Shown: positions 1 through 10,250 of the stretch, piece after piece
How positions within the stretch are numbered: position 1 is the first letter of the stretch
Layout of the letters: every line of letters begins with the position of its first letter
Assembly: GCA_027625915.1 (NCBI GenBank)
Contig: JANTQA010000008.1
Location: 13,703,001 to 13,767,000, forward strand
Direction: 5' to 3'
Source: Anaeramoeba flamelloides
Taxonomy: Eukaryota; Metamonada; Anaeramoebidae
Length of the DNA: 64,000 bases
Position numbers and translations under genes: made by a program
Notes under the pieces: generated by a model
What the model saw: the letters and a program-made list of their open reading frames with translations, nothing else
Databases searched by the model: none
What the model was told of the DNA's origin: nothing

Positions 1-243
1 AAATTTTCAAAATTTAAGTACTAACAGTCAAAAGAACATCCACTCTTTCAAAAAGTTTATTTAACTTCAAAAGTATTTTTTTTATTTTATTTTTTACAAT
101 CAATTCACAGATTGAAAGAAGAAATTATTATAATGTTTATAAATTCAAAATAACACTCGAAATTAAAATAATGCGAATATTTTGACAATTTCTATATTTT
201 TTTTCAAAAAAAAAAAAAAAAAATGATTATTCTTTAATAATAG

Positions 244-1852
244 AAAAAACCCATCTTATACATTTAAATACAAAGAAAAAGACATGACATTAATTGAATA
301 TTATAATGAAATCTACCATAAGAAAATCATTGATGAGCAACAGCCACTTTTAGTTGTCAAAATCACAAGATCTAACCAAGAGGGTGACAAAGTGATTATT
401 ACTGCATATCTTATACCTGAATTGTGTTCGATGACAAATTTAACCGACAAAATGCGAGAAAATTTTGATTTAATGAGCGAAATATCAAGACACATCCAAG
501 TGCCACCTCGAAAAAGATGCCAGGTATTGGACACTTTTATAAATGAATTGATAGGTAATGAAAAGGTACAAGAGGAAATGAAAAAATGGAAAATGACCAT
601 TGTTCCAAAAAGAAAGGAGATCCAAGCAAGAATCTTACCGAATGTTAATATTCGTTTCAAAAACGATCAGTCTGTACCATCTGGTGAGAAAGCAAATTGG
701 ACGGGCCAAATGAGGAATGTACAACTGAGGGTGCCTATCCATTTTAAAAAATGGTTAATTATTGTACCAAGAAGAAACGAAAGAGAAACGATGGAATTTC
801 TTGATCTTTTAATGAGATCTAGTGGCCACTTAGGTGTCAAATTTGAAAAACCTCGAATCATTTGTATAAACAAAGACTTTACAGAAAATTATCTGTATGC
901 ATTAAAAGAAAATGTTGATTCCGATGTTGATTTGGCGATGTGTATCTTCTCCTTCCCCAACCAAGAAAAATATAACGCAATCAAGCAATTAATTTCTTTT
1001 GAATGCCCAATCCCAAATCAAATAATACTGTCCAGAAACTTGAGGAACCCCCGAAAATTAAGAACGATCACTCAAAAGATCATAATGCAAGTGAATTGTA
1101 AAGCAGGTGGATCGTTATGGTCTGTGGATTTGCCGTTAAGCCAGAATATTATGTTTATTGGCATCGACGAAAGCTACCAAGGAAGGAAAAGAAAAAAGGG
1201 AATGATGGGATTTGTAGCTACTACTCATCCAAATGCCCAATCATTTTATACAAACCTCTACCACCATTCAAATAGCGAAATGGATATTAAAACGGCAATT
1301 ACACGATTTACCAAAGGTGCATTAGACAAATATTTTAAAAATAATAATAATAACCCACCTTCAAGAATTATCGTTTATAGAGATGGTGTCAGTGATTCTC
1401 AAATATTGACAGTGCTCGACGATGAACTCCCACAAATTAAAAAGGCGTGTAAACTCTGTTCGGAAGAGTATAACCCCCACATCTCAATAATAATTGTTCA
1501 AAAAAGGGTCAAGACAAGATACTTTATCGGAGACCAAAATCCAAAACCTGGTACAGTTATTGATAACACCATTACAAAGCCAGGTAGATTTGATTTCTTC
1601 CTTGTACCTCAAAACCTTCATCAAGGAACAGCAACCCCAGTGCATTACCAATGTGTATATGATGAATGCAAAATACCCCCGGATATTTTACACCAGATTA
1701 CATATAAACTTTGCCATTTATACTATAATTGGTCTGGTACAGTAAGAGTTCCAGCGGTGTGTCAATATGCCCAAAAAGTTAGCTTTCTAGGTTCTTCATC
1801 TTTACAACAAGAAGTACATAAGAATTTACACGATAAATTATATTATCTTTAA
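244..1852 (+). CDS. PIWI: Piwi-clade Argonaute protein, C-terminal part (PAZ end, MID, PIWI); 5' incomplete
   Basis: This encodes a Piwi-type Argonaute, which binds small RNAs and, when catalytic, cleaves complementary RNA. Counting from the in-frame ATG at 284 gives 522 residues. Homology to Piwi proteins already holds upstream (NPSYTF then EYYNEIY, the end of PAZ), so the true exon probably begins at 244 after an AG acceptor, and the N domain and most of PAZ lie in earlier exons outside or lost. Residues 41-60 (LIPELC..TNLTDKMR) are the classic Piwi linker, about 230-290 is MID (CPIPNQ, QVNCK, GGSLW), and about 290-522 is PIWI, ending in the family hallmark LYYL. Catalytic positions are D295 (GIDES), E332 and D367 (YRDGVSD), but the usual histidine of CQYAHK is Q497 (CQYAQK), giving DEDQ rather than DEDH. 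The body is uninterrupted, which argues for selection. Family assignment is secure; slicing ability is doubtful. Confidence 0.93.
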
Positions 1853-4438
1853 TCTTTTACAAATTTATACAATCATGTTTTTTTTTTGACTTTTTTTATT
1901 TTTATTTTGATTATCATGGTTTTGTAGATGGAAAATTTACTTTTATAATACTTCTTTTTTGTTATTTTATCACTTTCTTCTATTTTATATCTTTGAGATT
2001 GAAAATTTTTTTAAACAAAAAAAAATCTTTACAATTTTTAAACTTTTCCTATAAACACTTTTTGGTTATTAATTTCAAATTATTTATCAAATATTCAGAT
2101 TAAAGTTAGAAAATAACATCATTATACCTTTCATTGTCCTGTCACCAATGATCTTTTTTCTAACTCTCCCTTTTCTTCTTTTCTCTTTTTTTCTTCCTCT
2201 CCTTTTCTTTTTTTTTCCATCATATATGTGTATCTAAGTTTAATTTGAAAAATAGGGACAGATTTTTGATCAGAAAAGAATTTTTTTAATGTGTTTTTTT
2301 TTTGAATAATGATGTATTTTACTAAAGTGTTTAGAGATAATAACCAATATAGATTAATAAATAAAAATATTGTGAAATCATTGTATTTTATAAAAGACAA
2401 ATGAAAAAAGAAAAAAATAATAATAATAATCTTTGCCCCTAATTTTGAAATTTGGCATACATATACATCTTAGAACTCCAAATATACTAAAAACATTTGA
2501 AATAAAAAATTTAATTTGTATTTTTATGAAAAGATTCAAAGATATAGACTTTTATCAATAATTATCTTAGAAAGAAAATTTTCTAATTAAAAAGTGTATA
2601 GGTGACCAAAATAAACTTATAACTTGAAAAAAAATTTCAACATTGAAAAATTTTTCAAAGTTATTATGCTTTTATTATTCAATCTAAATTTTGTCATTTT
2701 TATTTTTTTTTTGATTTGAAAAGTTTGTCTCCACACCAAAAAATTCTTAGTTTTAATGATTAAAACACATCATACTTTACTGTAATTTTTTTTAGTACCC
2801 TTTGCACCCCAAAATTGTCCAAAATACTTTATTTAAATAATTTATTCTTTACTAAAGTTATTTTGGAATAACATAGAAATTTTGTTTTATCTATTGATTA
2901 TCATCCAATTACAATTTATATCATTGATTCTAAATTGATTTTATAATATATATATATTATAAAATTAAAAAAACAAATATTTTTTTTCTTAAGAAATTTG
3001 ATTTTTTTTCAATAAATAATTGTTTTCAATTTTAAAATAATTTGGCCAATAGGGTTAAAGTCGGATTAATAATTGATTTTTTTTTTTTAATTTTAATTAT
3101 TTATTAATTTTTTGGCTTTTTTAAATCTATTAATAAAATTAAATCTATTATTGAATATAAGAATTAGATTAAAAATTGTTTTCCAAGATATGGATTAATT
3201 TAGATTGACAAATTCAATTTTCAGAAAGATTTTTTTCAAATTTTTACCAAAAAAAGTCAAAAAAAAAAACTTGGTGAGTTTACTATGATAATTTTATTAT
3301 CTTTATATAATATTTAAAAGTTAATTTTTTTTTTTTTTTTTTCGAATTTAGGGTTAGGTTACTTCCTCTATTTATAAATGTTTTAATTCGAATTCCATAG
3401 TAATAAAGGAAATTTTTGTTTTTTGTTTTTTCAAGTATTTTCTACTGTTAAAATATTATTTTAAATAGATTAAATAAAAGTTTTAGATTATTCATATTAA
3501 ACTTTTAATTTTAGCCTGAAGAAATGAATTTCATTTTTTTATTAATTTAATATTTATTAAAATTTTATCTTTAAAAAAAAAATGAAAATTTCTCATTACA
3601 TTATATTTTTTCATTTATTTTTTTTACAAAATATCAACATGAAAAATTTGACATATTTTAATATTAAAAATTATATATTATGCTTTGAAATACTATTATG
3701 AATATAAAATTTCTTATTTAAATATTGAAAAAAAAAACTAAAGTTCTTTTGAAAAAAATGTAAAACGAATAATTATTATTTGTTTCCAAAATCAAAAAAA
3801 AAAAAACCATAATATCCGAATTTATTTTTTTAATTTTTTTATCTTTTTATATTAATCGGAATCTGGATTAAAGATAAATAAGAAAATAAATAACTCAATA
3901 TATCAATATCATTTTAAATCATCACTTTTAAACTTTATGGAATTTAGGTACATTTGGTGTACTAACAAATGTATATATATATTAGTATTAAACCTTTACT
4001 AAACTATATTTTACAGGTTTTATTATTTCAATTTCAGTTTAAAAGTTATTTAAAGTTTGCTAAACCATTTTTAATATTTCCTTGTATTAATAACTTGAAA
4101 ACTTGATTTTTAATCATTTGAAAATTTTATTCTCTCTTTTCTCTTTTTTAAAAAAATACTTTTTATTTATTTTTTCATTTTAAAAAAATAGAAGGTGGAT
4201 TCCTCTCTAAAATAGAATCTAAAAAATCAAATATTCAGATTGTAATCAAATATTGTGGATATATTTTTAACAAATATACTGTTAAAATTAACATTTCATC
4301 AAAGAAATTGAAAATTAGATTACTAAATAGATTTTTTGAGATGATGTTTTTATTTTAAAAAGTATTTTTGTGAAATTATTTTTCGTTTTTAATTGTTTCT
4401 ATTGAAGGTATTTTTCCTTATTAAGGAATGAGATATTA
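1853..4438. other. AT-rich intergenic stretch without recognisable gene
   Basis: This is mostly A/T homopolymers and short open frames without codon structure. It contains one arm of the dispersed inverted pair J (2225-2458). I found no gene, RNA gene or terminal-repeat element that I can support in the remainder. Confidence 0.6.
2225..2458. repeat. Repeat J, copy 1 (inverted partner at 8470-8690)
   Basis: The segment ends in TTTGCCCCTAATTTTGAAAT and includes a block with GATAATAACCAATATAGATT. The reverse complement of both blocks, in matching order, occurs at 8470-8690. The two copies are about 6 kb apart in inverted orientation and flank the Rab5-like gene. No ends or coding capacity are visible. 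Confidence 0.6.
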
Positions 4439-5160
4439 TCAAGGGGATACCTGGAATAGAGGTATGTTACAATTGTGTGTATATTATATTAGTGATCATA
4501 ATCTTATATCTCTAAAAGTTTGATTAGTCAAATAGTAATATTATTGATTTTTTCAATTAAAAATAATCGATATAATAGTAAAAAATTCAAGAATTTTTAG
4601 TAAAAACTCTTCATATTATAAGACAAATTTAAAGGTTGAATTATCAATCTAAAGACTCCAAAGTTGCAAAACATTTCTCTTGTTTTTGTTGTGAAATGTG
4701 GATTAATAGTTAATAATAATCAATTTTTTTAAAAAAATTAAATAATTAACCAATAGATTTTTAGTACAAATTATTTTTGAAATATTGGTAATATATTGGT
4801 GTTACAATTTGCTTTATAAAAGGGAAACAAAACTAATTTGTCTTTGGGTTTTTATGTTGATGATCATTGAGTTAATCTTTGAAATTAAACAGTTAAAATA
4901 GTTACCTTTATGAGTTATCAATATTAATTATTAAAAACTGGAATACTCTTAATTTGAGTTTCTATTTTTAGATTTGGAAAAGGAATAATCCAAAAAATTT
5001 TAAAGAGTGATCATTAGTAAAAAATGGAATAATTTATTGTTCAAATAATATTTATAATAGATTTTTTACAGTCATTATAAGCATGGAACACAAATCCCAT
5101 TTACTTTTAATCATAACCAACTTTAATTAAAGATGAAGAAAGTGTAATAATAGTCCCTTA
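4439..5160. mobile_element. Element C, copy 1 (about 720 bp terminal-inverted-repeat element)
   Basis: The left end AAGGGGATACC and right end GTCCCTTA are inverted versions of the TAAGGGATTAG terminus seen in the better preserved copy at 37598-38356. Internal landmarks (AAAGGTTGAATTATCAAT, TTGCAAA, GGGTTTTTATGTTGAT, CTTAATTTGAGTTTCTAT) are shared with that copy in opposite orientation. It has no transposase frame, so it is a non-autonomous DNA element. Its termini do not begin with TA-CAG, so it is probably not from the same superfamily as elements A, B, G, H and K. Confidence 0.72.
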
Positions 5161-5691
5161 TTACATCATTTTTATCAGCTTTGGTAATAAATAAATTATT
5201 TTCTTAAATTCCAAAAACAGTTTTCTGGTTATCCTGTTAAAAGAAGATCTTGACAAATCATTTCCGCAAGATACTTTTTGAGATTTAGTTTGTATATTCC
5301 TTCTTGAACTTTTTAGATATAATTGGAATTTAAGCGTCGTAATCAGAAAAAAAAAATACAAATAAAAGAGAGAAAATAATAAAAAGAGAATAAAGAAAAA
5401 GAATTCTTAATCTAAAAATTGTATTCTTTGTTTATTATAGGTTTATTTTTTATTTTTAATTTTTATTTGGGTTCCGTTTGTTAAACTTTAGGTTGTTCAA
5501 CGAAATATTTCATACTCTGCTCAGAAAAAAATTAATCAAAAAAATTAAATTTTGAAGATGGGATTTTTTTTTTGTTTTTAAATATTGATTGTTAAGATCT
5601 GTGAGGGGGTAAATGAAAAAAACTAAATTACAAAAAAATAAAAAAAAAATAAAAAAAAAAAAAGAAATGCCACATGCTAATAAGCCAAAGC
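5161..5691. other. Short intergenic stretch 3' of the Rab5-like gene
   Basis: This lies between element C and the stop codon of the minus-strand Rab5-like gene. It is A/T-rich, with runs of A and T that may serve as the 3' untranslated region of that gene. No other feature is seen. Confidence 0.5.
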
Positions 5692-6692
5692 CTAACACCA
5701 CCCTCTCCTTCTTGTTTTTTTCTTGTTGTTATCGAGTTCAATTATCGGTTCCTCCTTTTTCTTTTGAGGTGGAGGAACATATTCAAATTGGCTTGCCATT
5801 GATGTGAATACTTCAACAACATTGTGGCCTGTCTTTGCACTTGTTTCAAAATAAAAAAGCCCATTTTCTTCGCAATATTTGGAGGCCTCCACAGAATCCA
5901 CTTTGTGTTCAAGATCTGATTTGTTTGCAACAAGGAATATAATTACACCATTTTCTCCATTTGAAATCAGCTCTTTAATCCAGAATTTTGCTTTTTTAAA
6001 TGTTTGCTGTTTTGGTTTTGGATTTGTGGGTATTCAAATAAAAAAAAAAAGGGGTTTTGGAAAACAAACAAAAAAGATAAAAGTTGAAAAATAATTTGTT
6101 TTTTTTTTTTTTTTTTTTTATTTGTTGATTAGCCCCAAAAGGAATGTATTTAAGTTACCTTATCATTTATGTCATAAACAACAAGAGCACCACTTGCTGA
6201 TCGATAGTACCTGAATTTTTTAAAAGGAGAGGTAAGGGTTTATTCGTTAAAAATTGAAAAATAAAATTGAATAATTAATTTGGAAGAACAAGAGAATTGA
6301 AAAAAGAAAATACATTGGTGCAAGGCTTTCGTATCTTTCTTGTCCAGCTGTATCCTTTTTTTTTATTTTTATTAAGAAGGAAATGTGTTCATAAAGGATT
6401 TGGTAAGAAAAGAGAAATTAAATTATTTCCAATTGCAAATAAAGAAAACATTTGAGAAAAAGCAATCCAAAACGGATCGAAGGAAAAAGAAAATTGGAAA
6501 GCAAACCCATATTTGAAGTTTCACTTCATGTGACTTTTGTGGGACTGTTTTTGTTAAAAAACTCGCGCCAATTGTAGGCTCTTGGTTTTCAAAAAATTGA
6601 TCCTTTACAAATTTGTATACTAAAGAAGATTTTCCAACACTTGAATCGCCTAAGAGAACAATTTTTTTTTGCATTGAGGGAATTTCTTCCAT
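5692..6692 (-). CDS. RAB5: Rab5-like small GTPase, four exons
   Basis: This encodes a Rab GTPase of the Rab5 group, which controls early endosome fusion and trafficking. Minus-strand exons are 6692-6507, 6354-6314, 6210-6159 and 6006-5692, all with GT-AG borders and agreeing phases, giving 197 residues. The P-loop GDSSVGKS is at 15-22, switch [12 protein letters not shown] is close to the Rab5 effector region, switch II is [21 protein letters not shown] is at 121-124 and ETSAK at 147-151. The run QERY.SLAPMYYR is diagnostic of Rab5 over other Rabs. The tail is lysine/arginine-rich and ends RRRGWC, a single terminal cysteine instead of the usual CC or CXC prenylation motif. Introns are about 150 bp; intron 1 begins GTTTGC, an atypical donor. 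Family call is sure; the exact Rab5/21/22 subgroup is less so. Confidence 0.93.
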
Positions 6693-7261
6693 TTGAGTTT
6701 TTGAATTGAAAAGAAAAAACTTGATAGAATTGGGTAAAATTAAGAGAAAAATGAATAATAAAATTTTTTGAACATTTGGACATAGGACACGTATTTTTTA
6801 CAAAAAGAAGAAATATTTAATGAACAAAATTGCCTAGATTTGAGCGAAACAGGAATTATTTTGCTTTTGAAACAAACTGGTCTTTGAACTTTAAATGGGA
6901 AAAAATTTACACTTCTTTTTCTGGATTTTCCTTTTTCAAAAATCAAGAAACAAATTACAACTCATTTCTTTGAGAACTCTATTTATGAAGGGACTAATCT
7001 CTATGAAATTCTTTTACCCAAATTTAATAGAGATTGAGAAAATTTTTTGCCTCTTGCTTGTTTTTGAAAACCCTTGTTTGTTTTCAATATTAAACATATT
7101 TCTAGATCAGGAATACTTATTTAGAAATTGCCAAAAAAAAATAGTAGACTATTCCCGTAAAGAAAAATATGGAGATGAAGTGAAAATTTTAACCCATTTA
7201 GAATTAAAATAAGAGTAAAATTCACTTTAAAATCAGATTCATGAGAGTAATTATTTGTTCG
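6693..7261. other. Intergenic, 5' of the Rab5-like gene
   Basis: This stretch upstream of the minus-strand Rab5-like start would hold its promoter, but no motif stands out. Fragments such as AGAAAAATATGGAGATGAAG near 7160 resemble sequence near 12940 in the lectin intron, suggesting diverged repeat material. No supported gene. Confidence 0.45.
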
Positions 7262-7800
7262 ATAAAGGCTCCAATCGTTTACCATAGATTTTCACCAAAC
7301 TTCAGAAGTGCCTTGAAACCTAAAAAGGGTATTGTGAAATTGCCCTTCTTTTGATTGACATTATTCGAATAACAAAAAAAGAAAATTCCATTGGATCTCT
7401 TTGACAAAAAATTTAAAAAAAAAAAAAAGTTTAAACAAACATTCTCAATTTCAAAAATCAAATTTTAAAATAAAACAATGTACTTATTTCTTTTTGTTAA
7501 ATTTCAATAGTTAAATTTCGTCAATTGAAAACAAATTGCTTTTTTTAAGTACACAATAAATTTAAATCTGATTTAATCTGATTTGTGGTTAATTTGGTAA
7601 CCCTCTAAATTTGACCAAGGATGGATTAGGTAATATTCTTACGATAAAAATAACTCATTTGAAAAATTAAAAAAAAAAGAAAAAAAAATCTATGAGATCT
7701 CAAAAAGCGCCAAATAGTAACACTTCAAAACTTTACTAGTTGTTTTCAAAAGTATATATTCTAACCATTCAAATTGGAAATAGAGTTTCTCTCTTTGATA
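7262..7800. repeat. Repeat D, copy 1 (about 540 bp)
   Basis: This dispersed repeat has a second copy in the same orientation at 14055-14590. Shared blocks include CTTCTTTTGATTGACA, TTCTCAATTTCAAAAATCAA, AAAAAGCGCCAAATAG and TTGTTTTCAAAAGTATA. It has no clear terminal inverted repeats and no coding potential; the open frames in both copies are not conserved as protein. A fragment of the same repeat lies near 37505-37597. Confidence 0.7.
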
Positions 7801-9199
7801 TTTTTTTGTTAATATTTCCCATTTATTCTTTGTTTTTTTTTTAAGATCTGATCACATATTTACATCTCTGCTATTTTTTTAATTGTTATTAGGTCTTATC
7901 TTAATTTCAAAATAATTTTTTTCTGTTTAAAAAAATATTTTATAGAGCGGATTAGATACCTTAAATGGTAAATTAGGCAAATAATTACTTTCTTACCCCC
8001 TCTCAGAAACTCGAGTTAAACAAACCGTTAAAGTCTTCAAAATATGTTCAAAAAAAAAAAAAAACAAAAAACATCAATTTTTAAAACAAACATAATAATA
8101 TCTCTTTCAATAAAAAATGGCCTATAATTCTATGATAAAAATAATTTTTTAAATATTAAAATTCAATTATTTGTTTTTCTTCCTATTTAATATTCTATTG
8201 AGACATAACCAGTTTTAATTTTTTTTTTTTTTTAAATATAAAAATAATTTCTAATTTTTATAATAAAAAATATCTATAAAAATAGAGATATGAAACTAGG
8301 ATATCATTTTTTAAATCTTAACAAATAAATATAGTAAGTAGTTAAAAAACTAAAAACAATAATTAAAACTTTTATATATTTAAAGAAAAATATTGAATTA
8401 TTTTCAATAAAGATATTTTCAAATAAATTTGTCCATCTATTGAGGAAATTACGTAAAGATCTTAATTAGACAAATTTCAAAATTAGGGGCAAAGTTTTTT
8501 TTTATTATTTTTACCTTTTTTCCTTTGCCTTTCAAAAAATACAATGGTTACACTCTCTTTTTATTTATTAATCTATTTTGGTTATTATCCCTAAACACAT
8601 TAGTAAAATATATATTATTCAAATTAAAAAACAAATAAAAAAATTTTTTTATGATAAAAAATCTGTAACTATTTTTGAATTTTAACTTATATGAGAATAA
8701 TTTGATTACCTAATACCAACGCTGAGTTCTACCTTTCAAGAGGAAATAATGAAATTATGTATAATAACTCACTTGAAAGAGATTCATCATCTCAGATAAA
8801 TTTACAACCCAGAATTTCCTTTACTAAAAAATGGAAATTTTCACAATTTCTTATATACTCATAATTACATCTTTCTTCAAAACTTCCAAAATTTGATTTT
8901 AATATTTCATAATTTTCATTTCAAATTAATAAATACAAAAAAATTCCCCAAGAAGTTCTAATAATAGTTTACAGTTAAAGTTTGAAATGTTTTTGAAGGT
9001 GAATTTATTCTTGAAAATACCTTTTGGGTATTAATTTTGAAATATTTATTCAAATATCAATAAATTTTTTTTTTTTTTGTACAGATGTTGTTCCTGAATA
9101 AATATTAATTTTTTTGACTAATTTCTTCATAATTTAAATTCTTTTTGAGAAACCAATGTAAAACAACACAATAACCACCGCACCCTAAATGGTGGAAAT
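7801..9199. other. AT-rich intergenic stretch
   Basis: Apart from the inverted repeat arm J (8470-8690) I see no gene or bounded element here. It consists of homopolymer-rich DNA with stop codons in all frames. Confidence 0.5.
8470..8690. repeat. Repeat J, copy 2 (inverted relative to 2225-2458)
   Basis: It starts TTTCAAAATTAGGGGCAAAG and continues with ATCTATTTTGGTTATTATCC, the reverse complement of the end of copy 1. Insertions and substitutions are frequent, so the pair is old. Confidence 0.6.
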
Positions 9200-10030
9200 G
9201 TAGTAATAAATTATTGAATTTTTTAAATTAATTGATTTTTTTGCAACTAATAGATAAATTCTCGACTAATTTATCAAAGATATTTTACAACTTTGGAGTC
9301 TGATTATTGATATTTCAACCTTTAATTTTGTCTCAAAATACAGATATTTATCTGAAATTTTTTGTAGTTTTTTATAAATAAAAGGATCATCTATAATTTA
9401 TGAGATCAACTTTTAGGTAAAGTAATGAAAAAAATACCGGACCTGAAAATAATCACGGACAAGATTTTTAATTGTGAATATAGGTAAAATTGTCGTTTAA
9501 ATTCTTTTGTTTACAATCAAATCTTTTTTTTTAAGAATCAAACTTTTTTAATTATAACTCACCCACTGATAGAATGTCATTAATGAAATGACACTTGTTC
9601 AAAACACTATTTAATCAATCAAAAAACAAGAAGAAAAATTATCATATTCCAAACTCTAGTAGGTCTCTATAAAACCCTATTTTTTTTTCAAAAAAAGTTG
9701 ATCTACTTATGGCTATCAAATAATTAAATGAGCATTCTAGAGACACCCTACTTTAGTGAACTTTAGGTAGGTTTATTACTATGATCATAAAAAAATTTGG
9801 TTATTTATAATAAGAAAAATAAAAGCAATTACACAACAATTTTACGTATACGACAATTAAAAATCATGTCCTGGATTATTTTCATGTTTAGTTTTTTTTT
9901 CACCACTATACTATTTAAAAAAACCATTTTTTGAGACTTTTGGACAATCTAACTGATATGATTATTTACATTCAAGAGCAATATACTTGAATCTTGGAAC
10001 ACTCCTTGGTACAAACTTATCCCTTAAAGA
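9200..10030. mobile_element. Element C, partial copy interrupted by element A
   Basis: The left part (to about 9417) matches the interior of element C (TTCAACCTTTAATTTTGTCT, TTTATGAGATCAAC). The right part (9914-10030) matches its terminal region, ending CTTATCCCTTAAA. The 496-bp element A at 9418-9913 splits the two. The left terminus of this C copy is not recognisable. The arrangement shows that A inserted after C. Confidence 0.65.
9418..9913 (-). mobile_element. Element A, copy 1: mariner-like MITE with about 80-bp terminal inverted repeats
   Basis: Left end GTAATGAAAAAAATACCGG and right end CACCACTATAC are inverted versions of each other over roughly 80 bp, including GGACAAGATTTTTAATTG. 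Flanking TA dinucleotides fit a TA target duplication as made by Tc1/mariner transposases. The interior is the reverse complement of copy A2 at 11868-12366 (for example CACTTGTTCAAAACACTATT against its partner). It has no open frame for a transposase, so it is non-autonomous. Confidence 0.8.
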
Positions 10031-10250
10031 AAAACATTATCAACTTGATAGAATGTTTGAAGAATAATCACACCATTGTTGAAATGAAATTATGATATAT
10101 TTTTTATTCAGTACAAACCTACTTTTCAATTATAAAAAGTTGTTTTGAAATTCTAAAGATAATTTTAAACAAAATGTGGACAAATAATAATAGTTGTTTT
10201 TCGCTTCAAATAATTTTATCATTTTTTATAATTTTTCACAAGTTCAAAAG
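9914..10250. promoter_or_regulatory. Upstream region of the lectin gene
   Basis: About 220 bp between the end of the element C remnant and the lectin start codon at 10251 must contain the promoter and 5' leader. It is AT-rich; no TATA box or other motif can be singled out from background. The proximity of a transposon remnant to the start is notable. Confidence 0.3.

Noticed and set aside
111-185. Possible PAZ-coding exon upstream of the Piwi body (RRNYYNVYKFKI resembling RYNN.TYRIDDI)
   Set aside because: The match is short and low in complexity, and there is no GT donor between it and the exon at 244, so it cannot be spliced on by normal rules.
5692-5901. Stand-alone short protein [14 protein letters not shown]..
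   Set aside because: It is the last exon of the Rab5-like gene; the internal methionine is not the start.
7279-7461. Small minus-strand protein shared with 14071-14265
   Set aside because: The resemblance comes from repeat D DNA; the two frames are not conserved at codon level and most of the match is outside them.
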